8,936 nucleotides of DNA from Euryarchaeota archaeon UBA443 (lineage in GTDB: Archaea > Thermoplasmatota > Poseidoniia > Poseidoniales > Poseidoniaceae): the NCBI GenBank assembly GCA_002499195.1, contig DAKS01000022.1:70531-79466 (forward strand). The letters are read 5' to 3'. The notes below the pieces were generated by a model. The model did no database searches and was not told the origin of the DNA. It saw only the letters and a list, made by a program, of their open reading frames with translations. Each line of letters starts with the position of its first letter. Position 1 is the first letter of the stretch. Made by a program: the position numbers and the translations under genes. Shown one piece after another: positions 1 to 6,961 of the stretch.

Positions 1-918
1 GATGGTTGTGGTGATAACACCGATGAATTCCCACTCGACCCATCAGAATGTATCGATACAGACGAGGATGGAATTGGCGATAATAGCGATGCATTCCCTG
101 CTGATGAAGCCGAATGGTCTGACACAGATTCCGATGGAGTAGGTGATAATAGCGACGATTGTCCGAATGAATTCGGATTGTCCGTACTTCCTCTTGGATG
201 TCCTGATCGTGATGGGGATGGAATTGCTGATTCGATCGATGAATTTCCCAATGATGCGGATGAATGGTCCGATTCGGATGGAGATGGTTACGGAGATAAT
301 GGTGATGTGTTCCCTCAAAATTCAAGCGAGTGGATGGATTCCGACAATGATTCGTATGGAGATAATATCGATGCCTTTCCTCTAAATTCATCGGAATGGT
401 TCGATTCGGATGGAGATGGCGTTGGAGATAATTCTGATGCTTTCCCAATGGATGCTTCAGAGTGGATCGACTCCGATGGTGATGGTTGTGGTGATAATTC
501 AGATGTTTGGCCTCTGGATGCTGAGGAATGCTTCGATCGTGATTACGATGGGGTTGGCGACAATCAAGACGCCTTCCCTGATAGCACCTATGAGTGGCTT
601 GATTCCGATGGCGATGGTCTTGGGGACAATGCTGATGTTTTCCCATTTGACAAAGATGCAAAGTACGATACAGATGGAGATGGTGTCCCCGATTCAACGG
701 ATTTATTCCCACGCAATTCTGGTATGGATTCATTTCTTGACATCGGCTGGAGAATTGGTCTTGGGTTGTTGTTGATTGGAGGCGTTTTGTTGTTCATTCA
801 ACGTCGAAATGAATCGAATCCGAAAGATGAATTTGGGGTTCAAGAACCGATCGAAGGCGACCCAAATGAGCATGATAACAGGCCAAAAGTAGCACCTTCG
901 GTCGATATTTTTGAGTGA
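1..918 (+). CDS. Thrombospondin type 3 repeat surface protein, C-terminal membrane anchor (5' truncated by window)
   Basis: The reading frame is open from base 1, so the true start lies upstream; 305 residues are visible. Nearly all of it is tandem 22-residue units of the form DSDGDGxGDNxDxFPxxxxEWx, the acidic Asp/Asn-rich calcium loops typical of thrombospondin type 3 repeats. One unit is 28 residues long and carries a Cys54/Cys67 pair (DCPN...GCPD). After the repeats a hydrophobic segment at about residues 248-267 (GLGLLLIGGVLLFI) is followed by QRR and a hydrophilic tail of about 36 residues. This fits a C-terminal transmembrane anchor with a short cytoplasmic tail and the repeats outside the cell. 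A structural or adhesive Ca2+-stabilised stalk is the family-based expectation; any catalytic or binding domain would be in the missing N-terminal part. The next gene follows after about 50 bases on the same strand. Confidence 0.85.
   Translation, partial: DGCGDNTDEFPLDPSECIDTDEDGIGDNSDAFPADEAEWSDTDSDGVGDNSDDCPNEFGLSVLPLGCPDRDGDGIADSIDEFPNDADEWSDSDGDGYGDNGDVFPQNSSEWMDSDNDSYGDNIDAFPLNSSEWFDSDGDGVGDNSDAFPMDASEWIDSDGDGCGDNSDVWPLDAEECFDRDYDGVGDNQDAFPDSTYEWLDSDGDGLGDNADVFPFDKDAKYDTDGDGVPDSTDLFPRNSGMDSFLDIGWRIGLGLLLIGGVLLFIQRRNESNPKDEFGVQEPIEGDPNEHDNRPKVAPSVDIFE
55..732 (+). repeat. Tandem 66-bp coding repeat (22-aa TSP3 calcium-loop units)
   Basis: Units begin at 55, 121, 205, 271, 337, 403, 469, 535, 601 and 667, each with GAT/GAC-x-GAT. 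The spacing is exactly 66 bases except for the 84-base unit at 121-204, which holds the Cys54/Cys67 insertion. A partial unit covers 1-54. Some copies are nearly identical in DNA: GATTCGGATGGAGATGG occurs at both 271 and 403, and bases 1-17 equal 481-497. This suggests recent unit duplication or gene conversion within the array. It is a protein-coding repeat, not a CRISPR array. Confidence 0.9.
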
Positions 919-965
919 ATTAGTTCTAGCGTAAGGTCATTATGTGGAAGATGACAGGCCTAATC

Positions 966-2441
966 ATGCGCACTAAGGCAATTCTACTGGCATTGTTGAT
1001 GGCGACAGTCTCACTTTCAGGTTGTTTCGGTGAAGATGAAGTGATCATCGAGCCCGAACCAGTGGTCGAGGAGGATGTACGGATTTTCGTAACCGATAAG
1101 ACAGGAGCATCCCTTGATGTCTCCCCCGTGGATATGGTCTTCCAATTCAGTGACGTTGGAGAAACTGGTAAGGAGCCAAGCATCGGTATTACGTCGAGTG
1201 GATGCATATTCTTCATCGCTATGGAGAAGGTCATGCGCTCTTGTGATGGTGGCCAAACCTGGGAAGAAACGCAAGACCCTGTTCAGTGTTCTCCAACGAC
1301 AAGTGATCCATATGGATGGGTCGATCCAATCACTGACCGTGTTTTTGGAGTGCAAATGATCGGTTTGGAAACATCTTGGATTTGCTGGAGCGATGATGAT
1401 GGTGAGACATGGATGGGCAATCCACACGATTCAGGAACAACGCCACTGAATGACCACATCAAGTTGGCAAGCGGGCCTTGGACAGATTCAGGTTATGGAG
1501 CACTGGGTCAGTTCACAAGTGGATTTTATGAAACAGCTGTTTACTATTGCTACAACAAGCTTGCAGGTATCTTCTGTTTCACCAGTTTTGATGGCGGTGC
1601 CACGTTTGAGACAGGTGGTCAAATCATTGGGTTAGCAACAACTAACGGTGGCCTACATGGTGCAATTTCAACAGCGCCAGATGGCACCGTTTACGTAACA
1701 CCCCGTGTCGCTACACCGACCGTTATCGTTTCGAAAGACAACGGTTTCTCATGGTTTGAACGAACTATGGGTGAAGATGTTTCCACACCAAATCCAAGAA
1801 AGAATTCGGAGGTTTCTACCGACACGGAATCAAATGCATATCACGTCTGGACTGGTGCTGATGAAGGCGTATACATGTCTAGATCCATCGATTCTGGCGA
1901 AACATGGGAGCAAGAAAGCATTCGTATTTCTCCTGCAGGGGTAATCTCAACCGTGTTTCCTCAAACCGATGCAGGGGACCCTGGAAGAATTGCTATTACG
2001 TATCTTGGAAGTGAGAATTCTGAAATGTTGAATCAATCGGATATTGATGGTAACCCATGGGATGGAAATGCACACTATGCACCAAACAATGCAACCTATC
2101 ATCTCTATATCACCTTCAGTCTCAACGCTTTGGATGAGAATCCAGTTTTCCACACCTATCGGGTTACGGATGACCCTGTGCAGAGGGGTTCGATCTGTTT
2201 GAATTCAGGCGACTGTCGTGATATTGGTGGTTCAAACCGAAATCTGCTCGACTTCAATGACCTACACATCGATCGAGAAGGGCGTGTTTACGTTGCATTT
2301 GCAGATGGTTGTACAGGAGATTGTGCGACCAATCCTAACGCAACTGCTTCCGATTCACGAGATGGACGTGGTGCTGTTTACTATCTTGCAAGCGGTCCAA
2401 GCCTCTATCTTGCTGATGGAGAATTGCAACCACTCATTTGA
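966..2441 (+). CDS. Asp-box (BNR/sialidase-like) beta-propeller lipoprotein
   Basis: A 491-residue exported protein. The N-terminus is a lipoprotein signal: Arg2/Lys4, a hydrophobic core, then lipobox LSGC with Cys20 as the predicted lipidated residue, followed by an acidic linker. Five Asp-box motifs (SxDxGxxW/F) start near residues 92 (SCDGGQTW), 142 (SDDDGETW), 207 (SFDGGATF), 256 (SKDNGFSW) and 307 (SIDSGETW). These mark the beta-hairpin turns of a sialidase-like propeller. I do not find the FRIP arginine motif of true sialidases, so glycosidase activity is not supported; an extracellular binding or scaffold role is equally possible. Cys pairs near the C-terminus (SICLNSGDC, DGCTGDC) suggest disulfides. 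The frame also allows ATG at 942 (499 residues) and 951. I prefer 966 because the positive n-region then directly precedes the hydrophobic core. The stop lies one base from the stop of the convergent desaturase gene. Confidence 0.8.
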   Translation: MRTKAILLALLMATVSLSGCFGEDEVIIEPEPVVEEDVRIFVTDKTGASLDVSPVDMVFQFSDVGETGKEPSIGITSSGCIFFIAMEKVMRSCDGGQTWEETQDPVQCSPTTSDPYGWVDPITDRVFGVQMIGLETSWICWSDDDGETWMGNPHDSGTTPLNDHIKLASGPWTDSGYGALGQFTSGFYETAVYYCYNKLAGIFCFTSFDGGATFETGGQIIGLATTNGGLHGAISTAPDGTVYVTPRVATPTVIVSKDNGFSWFERTMGEDVSTPNPRKNSEVSTDTESNAYHVWTGADEGVYMSRSIDSGETWEQESIRISPAGVISTVFPQTDAGDPGRIAITYLGSENSEMLNQSDIDGNPWDGNAHYAPNNATYHLYITFSLNALDENPVFHTYRVTDDPVQRGSICLNSGDCRDIGGSNRNLLDFNDLHIDREGRVYVAFADGCTGDCATNPNATASDSRDGRGAVYYLASGPSLYLADGELQPLI

Positions 2442-2442
2442 T

Positions 2443-3600
2443 TCATACTGCTGCTACAGTAGCGGAATCATTGATTTTCAATGATTGCATCAAATGCTTG
2501 AACTCGAGACGTGCTTGTGCAATGATGACTTTGCATTGTTTGATTCGAGCCTTGTGAGATTCCTTACGTCGTCTCCAAGCTTCTTTTGATTCCTTCTTTC
2601 GTTCCAATTTCGCTGCTTTGTACTCGTCCCTACGCTTCATCAACTCAGAGAAGCCTTTGCGTAATTGTTGGATACATTGTGCAAGTTTATCTTGTAATTC
2701 ATTAGAGACCTGTTCCGCATCCGAATTATTTTCAAAAGCGGTTTTCATTCGCTGAGATTCGATCGATTTCTTTGGTATCCGATGCAAATCCTTGGTCATT
2801 CCGAACCAAGATGCAACCTTAATCCACCACTTTGATGGATCCCAGTGGTACCATTTGTGGCCATTTCTGTAATCCGCTTGGAAAGTGTGGTGGAAATTGT
2901 GGTAGCCTTCACCGAATGTAAAGAAGGAAAGAAGTGGTGAATCTCGTGATGTGTTAGTTGTTGAATAAGGCTGAGTCCCCCATGTGTGAGCAGCTGAATT
3001 GATGAGGAAGGTTGCATGGTGGACGATGACAATTCGCAGGAATCCGCCATAGATCAGACCTCCGAGGAATCCATGGATTCCTCCTATGATCAAGAATCCA
3101 ACAATTCCGGGTAGAACAATTCCTACCAAGAAGCCAATGAGGAAAATGTGACGATCTTGCCAAGCAAGAATTCTATCTTCTTGCAAATCTTCAACATGTT
3201 CTACAATCTCCTCTCCCTGGTCGACCATAACCCAGCCCATGTGTGCCCACATGAATCCTTTTTTGACAGAGTAAGGATCTTCTTCTTCATCGGTTTTGAG
3301 ATGATGTCGGCGGTGGTCACTACACCACTTGATGGCAGAATTTTGGAATGCTGCAGCTCCGAAGAGTGCATAGAACAAACGCATAGGCCATGCAGCTTTG
3401 TGGGTGCGATGACTGAACAACCGATGATAGCCTGCAGTAATTGAGAGACCGCTCGCTAGATAGAACGTGACGAATATGATTGGTTCGATCCAAGAGATTC
3501 CATATTCAAGCGAGTAAAAAACAACGCTAATCAGAGCAAGGAGTGGTATTCCTACAAGGAATGAGGAGTTGATGATGTTAATCGATCTCTGTTGTTCCAT
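2443..3600 (-). CDS. Membrane fatty acyl(-CoA) desaturase, Delta9 type
   Basis: A 385-residue integral membrane di-iron desaturase. All histidine clusters of the family are present: HRLFSH at residues 59-64 (HX4H), HRRHH at 96-100 (HXXHH), HNFHH at 234-238 (HXXHH), and the extra NSAAH at 201-205. Hydrophobic stretches at about 14-30, 40-58, 72-90, 152-172 and 174-200 fit the usual membrane hairpins. By family, the enzyme would insert a cis double bond into a saturated acyl chain using O2 and an electron donor such as ferredoxin or cytochrome b5; no donor is encoded here. The last ~90 residues (about 295-375) are a Lys/Arg/Glu-rich helical, probably coiled-coil extension beyond the catalytic core. 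An in-frame GTG at 3621 would add seven residues, but the TATA-like box at 3638-3646 predicts transcription starting after it, so ATG at 3600 is chosen. The gene faces mscS divergently and converges on the lipoprotein gene. Substrate position and acyl carrier cannot be read from the sequence. Confidence 0.88.
   Translation of the reverse strand: MEQQRSINIINSSFLVGIPLLALISVVFYSLEYGISWIEPIIFVTFYLASGLSITAGYHRLFSHRTHKAAWPMRLFYALFGAAAFQNSAIKWCSDHRRHHLKTDEEEDPYSVKKGFMWAHMGWVMVDQGEEIVEHVEDLQEDRILAWQDRHIFLIGFLVGIVLPGIVGFLIIGGIHGFLGGLIYGGFLRIVIVHHATFLINSAAHTWGTQPYSTTNTSRDSPLLSFFTFGEGYHNFHHTFQADYRNGHKWYHWDPSKWWIKVASWFGMTKDLHRIPKKSIESQRMKTAFENNSDAEQVSNELQDKLAQCIQQLRKGFSELMKRRDEYKAAKLERKKESKEAWRRRKESHKARIKQCKVIIAQARLEFKHLMQSLKINDSATVAAV
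2451..2486. terminator. Two adjacent inverted repeats at a convergent gene junction, possible bidirectional 3' hairpins
   Basis: Two palindromes abut. The first, 2451-2465, is CTGCTACAGTAGCGG: GCTA/TAGC around CAG, extended by a T-G and a C-G pair. The second, 2466-2486, has perfect 9-bp arms AATCATTGA and TCAATGATT around a TTT loop. They lie 10 to 45 bases past the lipoprotein stop and inside the last codons of the desaturase gene. Both convergent transcripts could form these hairpins. No long T-run follows, so a role in termination or 3'-end stability is inferred, not shown. Confidence 0.35.
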
Positions 3601-3637
3601 GGCTACGGGGTATGAATCCACTCTTTGATGTTGTCTG

Positions 3638-3646
3638 TATTATTTT
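3638..3646 (-). promoter_or_regulatory. TATA-like box of the desaturase gene
   Basis: On the minus strand this reads AAAATAATA, in an A/T-rich stretch. Its centre is about 26 nt before position 3616, leaving a leader of roughly 16 nt to the ATG at 3600. No Shine-Dalgarno sequence is seen in that leader. The match to an archaeal TATA box is by eye only. Confidence 0.4.
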
Positions 3647-3698
3647 GATACAAAAACTCAATTCTCATGTCCATTGCCAATACGAAAGAACTGTGTCC

Positions 3699-3714
3699 GG
3701 GTTAAGTGGAACCC
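3699..3714. promoter_or_regulatory. Inverted repeat abutting the mscS TATA-like box, possible operator
   Basis: GGGTT (3699-3703) and AACCC (3710-3714) flank a 6-base spacer directly upstream of the TATA-like box, where a BRE would lie. A second pairing is possible: GAACCC at 3709-3714 with GGGTTC at 3746-3751, which straddles the TATA-to-start region. The arms are short and could be chance; a regulator site is inferred from position only. Confidence 0.25.
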
Positions 3715-3723
3715 TTTTATATT
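3715..3723 (+). promoter_or_regulatory. TATA-like box of the mscS-family gene
   Basis: TTTTATATT resembles an archaeal TATA box. With the usual ~26 nt spacing, transcription would begin near 3745, nine bases before the ATG at 3754. The box lies inside the longer frame that begins with GTG at 3706, which argues for the ATG start. Confidence 0.45.
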
Positions 3724-3735
3724 CGTGCAATCCGG

Positions 3736-3743
3736 TTTTTTTT
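3736..3743 (+). terminator. T8 tract just upstream of the predicted mscS transcription start
   Basis: Eight consecutive T residues, with no strong hairpin before them. Archaeal RNA polymerase terminates at short T-runs, so this could stop plus-strand read-through coming antisense across the desaturase gene. It would not lie in the mscS transcript if that starts near 3745. The function is inferred. Confidence 0.2.
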
Positions 3744-3753
3744 ACGGGTTCTT

Positions 3754-5040
3754 ATGGATTATCAGCAGTATCTCGATGAAATCAATGCGCTAAACGATTA
3801 TTTCCGTTTAGGTATTGCGATTGGATTGTTCATCGTATCTATTGTATTTGCGAAATATGCGGTCATCCGACCATGGTGGCGTTTCGTTTCCTCGACAGAT
3901 GCAGACTGGGATGATTTCTTGCATCGCCCCCTCGCAAATCGAACATATGCACTTATTTTCGCTATTTCTGCCCAATTAACGATTCGATGGATTCTGGGCA
4001 CATCGAGTTCCACCTACGATACTTCTGAACCTTTGTTCGCTGCATTTTACGTCATTTTAAGCGCATCAATCCTCAGTGTTTCTATCAAGCATCTTATTCC
4101 TGTTCTCATGGATCAATTCAGCGCACAAGGAAGCGTTACGGTCTCAGGAAGTAACTCGATAGTTGCCTTTTTCCTTCGTGCCGTTGTTTGGTTTGCAGGT
4201 TTGTATTTTGCTCTTAATCAGCTTGGAATTGAATTGTTTGGTATCCTTGCCTCACTTGCTGTATTTTCATTGATTATAGGATTGGCAGTACAACAGACAC
4301 TTGGAAATATCGTCAATTCATTTTTACTTTCCATCGACCGACCGTTTGAAGTTGGCGACCGGATTGAGGTTGATGGGACTTGGGGTTCTGTTGTCTCCGT
4401 TGGTATTCTTTCTACTAAGGTTCTCGATCGTGATGAACGACTTGTTGTTATTCCAAACAATACACTCGTTCAAGCAAAGATCACCAATCATGCTCGAGGT
4501 GGTGGCGATGGAATTGCCCGCCGTATCTCCATCGTACTCGATATCGGTGTCGATTACCGAGAGGACATTGATCACGTGAAATACACCTTGCTTCAACTCT
4601 CTAAGGAATGTCCTTATGTCATCGATAAACCTGAGCCAAGGATTTTGTTGCATGAACTTGGAGATTTTGCAAAGGTATTCCGTCTTTACACTTGGGTTGA
4701 GGATTACAGCGATGAGTATGTTGCGCGAGATTGGCTTTTGCGAAACATCGATGAGCGGTTTGGAAAGGAAAACATCAACATTCCATTCCCAACTTCGGTC
4801 GAATTGGCAGACAGCGTTTACGAGCAAGCAGAGGTTACCAAGCAGCGCACTGCTAAGCGAAAGATGGTTCAAGAGCGCAAGAAGCTCGATGAATCTCGTA
4901 ACAATGCCCGTGCTGAACTTGAAGAAATTGATGAGACTCTCAAGGATCCTGATATTTCAAAGAAGGATCGTACCGCGCTAGAAGAGCGCCAACGTGAATT
5001 GAATTCTCTGCTGTCTCAGTTCGACCGGGATGGAGACTGA
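3754..5040 (+). CDS. MscS-family small-conductance mechanosensitive ion channel
   Basis: A 428-residue membrane channel that would release solutes when membrane tension rises during hypo-osmotic shock. Predicted membrane segments lie at about 20-38, 63-81, 94-118, 135-157 and 162-195. The last is the pore helix, rich in Gly/Ala and running into the family signature GLAVQQTLGNIVNSFLL (176-192). This is followed by RPFEVGDRIEVDG (196-208) and VVIPNNTL (231-238) of the cytoplasmic beta domain, then the alpha/beta cage domain to about 350. Five predicted segments put it among the longer MscS relatives rather than the three-helix E. coli form. The C-terminal ~70 residues (about 360-428) are charged, Glu/Lys/Arg-rich helix, probably coiled coil, beyond the standard domain. 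A GTG at 3706 would extend the frame by 16 residues but overlaps the TATA-like box, so ATG 3754 is chosen. It is divergent from the desaturase, and pheS follows 56 bases downstream on the same strand. Confidence 0.88.
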   Translation: MDYQQYLDEINALNDYFRLGIAIGLFIVSIVFAKYAVIRPWWRFVSSTDADWDDFLHRPLANRTYALIFAISAQLTIRWILGTSSSTYDTSEPLFAAFYVILSASILSVSIKHLIPVLMDQFSAQGSVTVSGSNSIVAFFLRAVVWFAGLYFALNQLGIELFGILASLAVFSLIIGLAVQQTLGNIVNSFLLSIDRPFEVGDRIEVDGTWGSVVSVGILSTKVLDRDERLVVIPNNTLVQAKITNHARGGGDGIARRISIVLDIGVDYREDIDHVKYTLLQLSKECPYVIDKPEPRILLHELGDFAKVFRLYTWVEDYSDEYVARDWLLRNIDERFGKENINIPFPTSVELADSVYEQAEVTKQRTAKRKMVQERKKLDESRNNARAELEEIDETLKDPDISKKDRTALEERQRELNSLLSQFDRDGD

Positions 5041-5096
5041 CGCCTAACTCAGGTTACTGGCGGTGAATTGAAACCCTTTGGGGCATTGGCAACAGT

Positions 5097-6584
5097 ATGA
5101 CCGGTGGGGTTGAACTAACAAATCCTGAGCGTCGAATGCTGCGTGCAATGCTCGCAGCATCGGGCGATGTTCACTCACTAGAGCAAATCATGAATGCATG
5201 TGATTGGAATGACCAAGCCGTAGCGGTTGGTGCTGGACAAGGCTTGAGTGACAAAGGGCTTGTTGAGCTTCAGGAGAGCGTTCGTCGTGTCATTCATCCT
5301 GGTCAAGAGGGTCACAATGCGATTGCAAATGGGCTCCTAGAAGCTCGTCTTTGGTCATGGATTTCATCTCAAGATGATCCGTCAATGGTGAAACTTCAGG
5401 CGAAATTTGAACGGCATGAAGCAGGACCTGGTGTTGGTTTGCTCAAAAAACTAGGAGTTCAACTTGAATCAGGAACGTTCGTTTGTGAAGACTCCTCTTC
5501 GCTAAAATCAGAACTACAAGCGCGCAATATGTTTCTTGCTTCACTCCCTGCTGATGAAGAAGACCTTTCCGAACGCCTTCTTTCCCATTTCAAGGGACGC
5601 AAGGAGTTGATTGAGGTTGTCGAGCATCGGACACGAACCTGGAAATTAACCGATACAGGAAAGGCGATGTCAAACGATGGGCTTGAGGAGCGGAAACAAG
5701 TTTCCGAGATCACTCCTGAATTGCTTCAGTCGGGTGAATGGAAAGATGCTGAATTCCGTTCTTTCGATGTTACTCTTGAATCTGCAACGCCTCGAACAGG
5801 GCGTTCACATCCGATGCAGGAATTGATTGAACGTATTCGTAGAATCTTCTTAGAAATGGGTTTTTCCGAACTGGTTGACGATTATGTTCAAACTGCAGGC
5901 TGGAACATGGATGCCTTGTTTATCCCTCAAGACCACCCTGCCCGAGAGATGCAGGACACATTCTATCTTGACGATCCGGAATCATTGGATTTGGATGCTG
6001 ATCTAATTCAGAAGTGGAAAGATATTCACGAGCATGGTGGAGATACAGGATCGATGGGATGGTCAGGTTCGTTCTCTGAAGATGTATCTAAGCGTGGACT
6101 TTTGCGAACACATACAACCGTCAACACAATTCAGCATTTGGCAAATAATCCGGATGAACCGTGCAGAGTGTTCTCGGTTGATAGAGTGTTTAGGAAAGAG
6201 GCAATCGATAGTACTCATCTTCCGGAATTCCATCAAATCGAAGGCATCATTATGGAGCCTGGTGCAAACCTTCAGATGCTTGTTACAACATTGAAGACAT
6301 TCTATGCTAAGATGGGATATCCCGAAGTCAGGGTCCGTCCTGCATATTTTCCTTACACCGAGCCAAGTCTTGAGGTTGAAGTCAAATGGAAAGGCAAGTG
6401 GCTCGAACTTGGAGGTGCTGGAATCTTCCGTCCTGAGGTAACTGAACCATTGGGCATTACTTCACCAGTTTGTGCTTGGGGAATGGGATTGGAGCGACTT
6501 GCAATGCTTGTTCTTGGTTTGGATGATATCCGTCAATTATACATTTCAGATCTTGAATGGCTACGTAATCAACCATTGATATGA
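5097..6584 (+). CDS. pheS: Phenylalanyl-tRNA synthetase alpha subunit
   Basis: A 495-residue catalytic subunit of the alpha2beta2 class II synthetase that charges tRNA-Phe with phenylalanine in the cytoplasm; the length suits the archaeal/eukaryotic-cytosolic type. Residues 1 to about 200 form helix-turn-helix-like modules that contact tRNA. The catalytic core begins near GRSHPMQEL (235-243). RTHTT (337-341) and CRVFSVDRVFRKE (356-368), then H379QIEG, form the motif 2 region that binds ATP. FPYTEPS (418-424) lines the phenylalanine pocket, and GLERLAM (464-470, Arg467) is class II motif 3. All expected signatures are intact. The ATG at 5097 has no Shine-Dalgarno sequence; only a weak A/T-rich stretch (GAATTGAAA, about 5065-5073) lies at TATA distance. 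The beta-subunit gene pheT is not adjacent on either side, so the two subunits are encoded apart or pheT lies outside the window. Confidence 0.95.
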   Translation: MTGGVELTNPERRMLRAMLAASGDVHSLEQIMNACDWNDQAVAVGAGQGLSDKGLVELQESVRRVIHPGQEGHNAIANGLLEARLWSWISSQDDPSMVKLQAKFERHEAGPGVGLLKKLGVQLESGTFVCEDSSSLKSELQARNMFLASLPADEEDLSERLLSHFKGRKELIEVVEHRTRTWKLTDTGKAMSNDGLEERKQVSEITPELLQSGEWKDAEFRSFDVTLESATPRTGRSHPMQELIERIRRIFLEMGFSELVDDYVQTAGWNMDALFIPQDHPAREMQDTFYLDDPESLDLDADLIQKWKDIHEHGGDTGSMGWSGSFSEDVSKRGLLRTHTTVNTIQHLANNPDEPCRVFSVDRVFRKEAIDSTHLPEFHQIEGIIMEPGANLQMLVTTLKTFYAKMGYPEVRVRPAYFPYTEPSLEVEVKWKGKWLELGGAGIFRPEVTEPLGITSPVCAWGMGLERLAMLVLGLDDIRQLYISDLEWLRNQPLI

Positions 6585-6595
6585 TTGCGGCTAAT

Positions 6596-6605
6596 ACTAA
6601 TAAAC
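6596..6605 (+). promoter_or_regulatory. TATA-like box of the YbjQ-family gene pair
   Basis: ACTAATAAAC is centred about 26 nt before the ATG at 6626 and sits in the 41-base gap after pheS. The spacing predicts a leaderless transcript starting at or next to the ATG. There is no Shine-Dalgarno motif before this start, which agrees. Confidence 0.4.
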
Positions 6606-6625
6606 TGGGACGCTAAGCACTATTC

Positions 6626-6952
6626 ATGTCACAAGGCATGCATCTATCAAATACTGAAACTGTACCTGGGAAACTAATCACAGCGTCTTTTGGGCTTGTT
6701 CAAGGCTCAACTGTACGAGCAAAGAATGTCTTCAAGGATATTGGAGCAGGCTTCAAGAACATGGTCGGTGGAGAACTGAAAGCCTATACTGAATTGCTTC
6801 AAGAAGCACGAAATGAAGCTCTTCAAAGAATGATGATGGATGCTCAAGCACGCGGTGCAAACGCAATCGTCAACGTCCGATTTGCAACATCAGCCGTTTC
6901 TGGCGGTGCTGCTGAATTGTTTGCTTATGGAACTGCAGTAACTGTACAATGA
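6626..6952 (+). CDS. YbjQ/UPF0145 family protein
   Basis: A compact 108-residue soluble protein covering essentially the whole YbjQ (UPF0145, putative heavy-metal-binding) domain. Family landmarks are visible in order: GLVQGSTVRAKN (23-34), DIGAGFKNMVGGELKAYTELL (split here as DIGAGF at 38-43, VGGELKAY at 47-54), a helix EARNEALQRMM (60-70), the GANAIVNVRF strand (77-86) and the closing FAYGTAV (99-105). Known members form ring-shaped oligomers, but no biochemical role is firmly established, and the metal-binding label is weakly supported; no Cys/His metal site is visible here. It is followed after nine bases by a second, membrane-anchored relative, so the two are probably one operon and may assemble together. 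Confidence 0.88.
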   Translation: MSQGMHLSNTETVPGKLITASFGLVQGSTVRAKNVFKDIGAGFKNMVGGELKAYTELLQEARNEALQRMMMDAQARGANAIVNVRFATSAVSGGAAELFAYGTAVTVQ

Positions 6953-6956
6953 GGGG
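6951..6956 (+). promoter_or_regulatory. Ribosome binding site supporting the TTG start at 6962
   Basis: GAGGGG overlaps the stop codon of the preceding gene and lies five bases before TTG at 6962. It is one of few Shine-Dalgarno-like sites in the window. An in-frame TGA at 6959-6961 directly precedes the TTG, so no start further upstream is possible. Confidence 0.5.
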
Positions 6957-6961
6957 ATTGA

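Noticed and set aside
1..732. Regular 66-bp DNA repeats that might suggest a CRISPR or satellite array
   Set aside because: The repeats are in one open frame, encode Asp-rich TSP3 units and have no unique spacers.
410..775. 121-residue plus-strand open frame inside the TSP3 gene
   Set aside because: It is a shifted reading of the repeats, rich in Met/Ile from GATGG periodicity, with no recognisable domain.
1017..1427. 136-residue minus-strand open frame opposite the lipoprotein gene
   Set aside because: It is antisense to the signal peptide and Asp-box coding region, and has no recognisable motif.
3148..3444. 98-residue plus-strand open frame opposite the desaturase
   Set aside because: It is antisense to the histidine-box region, whose protein is clearly real.
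3601..3621. GTG-initiated seven-residue extension of the desaturase
   Set aside because: The predicted transcription start falls inside or after it, and ATG at 3600 fits the short leader.
3706..3753. GTG-initiated N-terminal extension of the MscS protein
   Set aside because: It overlaps the TATA-like box and T8 tract; the ATG at 3754 fits the predicted transcript start better.
4324..4872. 182-residue minus-strand open frame opposite the MscS gene
   Set aside because: It lies entirely antisense to a strongly supported gene and resembles no protein family; the length is likely chance.
5041..5096. Inverted repeat TAAC/GTTA before pheS
   Set aside because: The arms are only four bases and do not extend, so chance is the simplest explanation.
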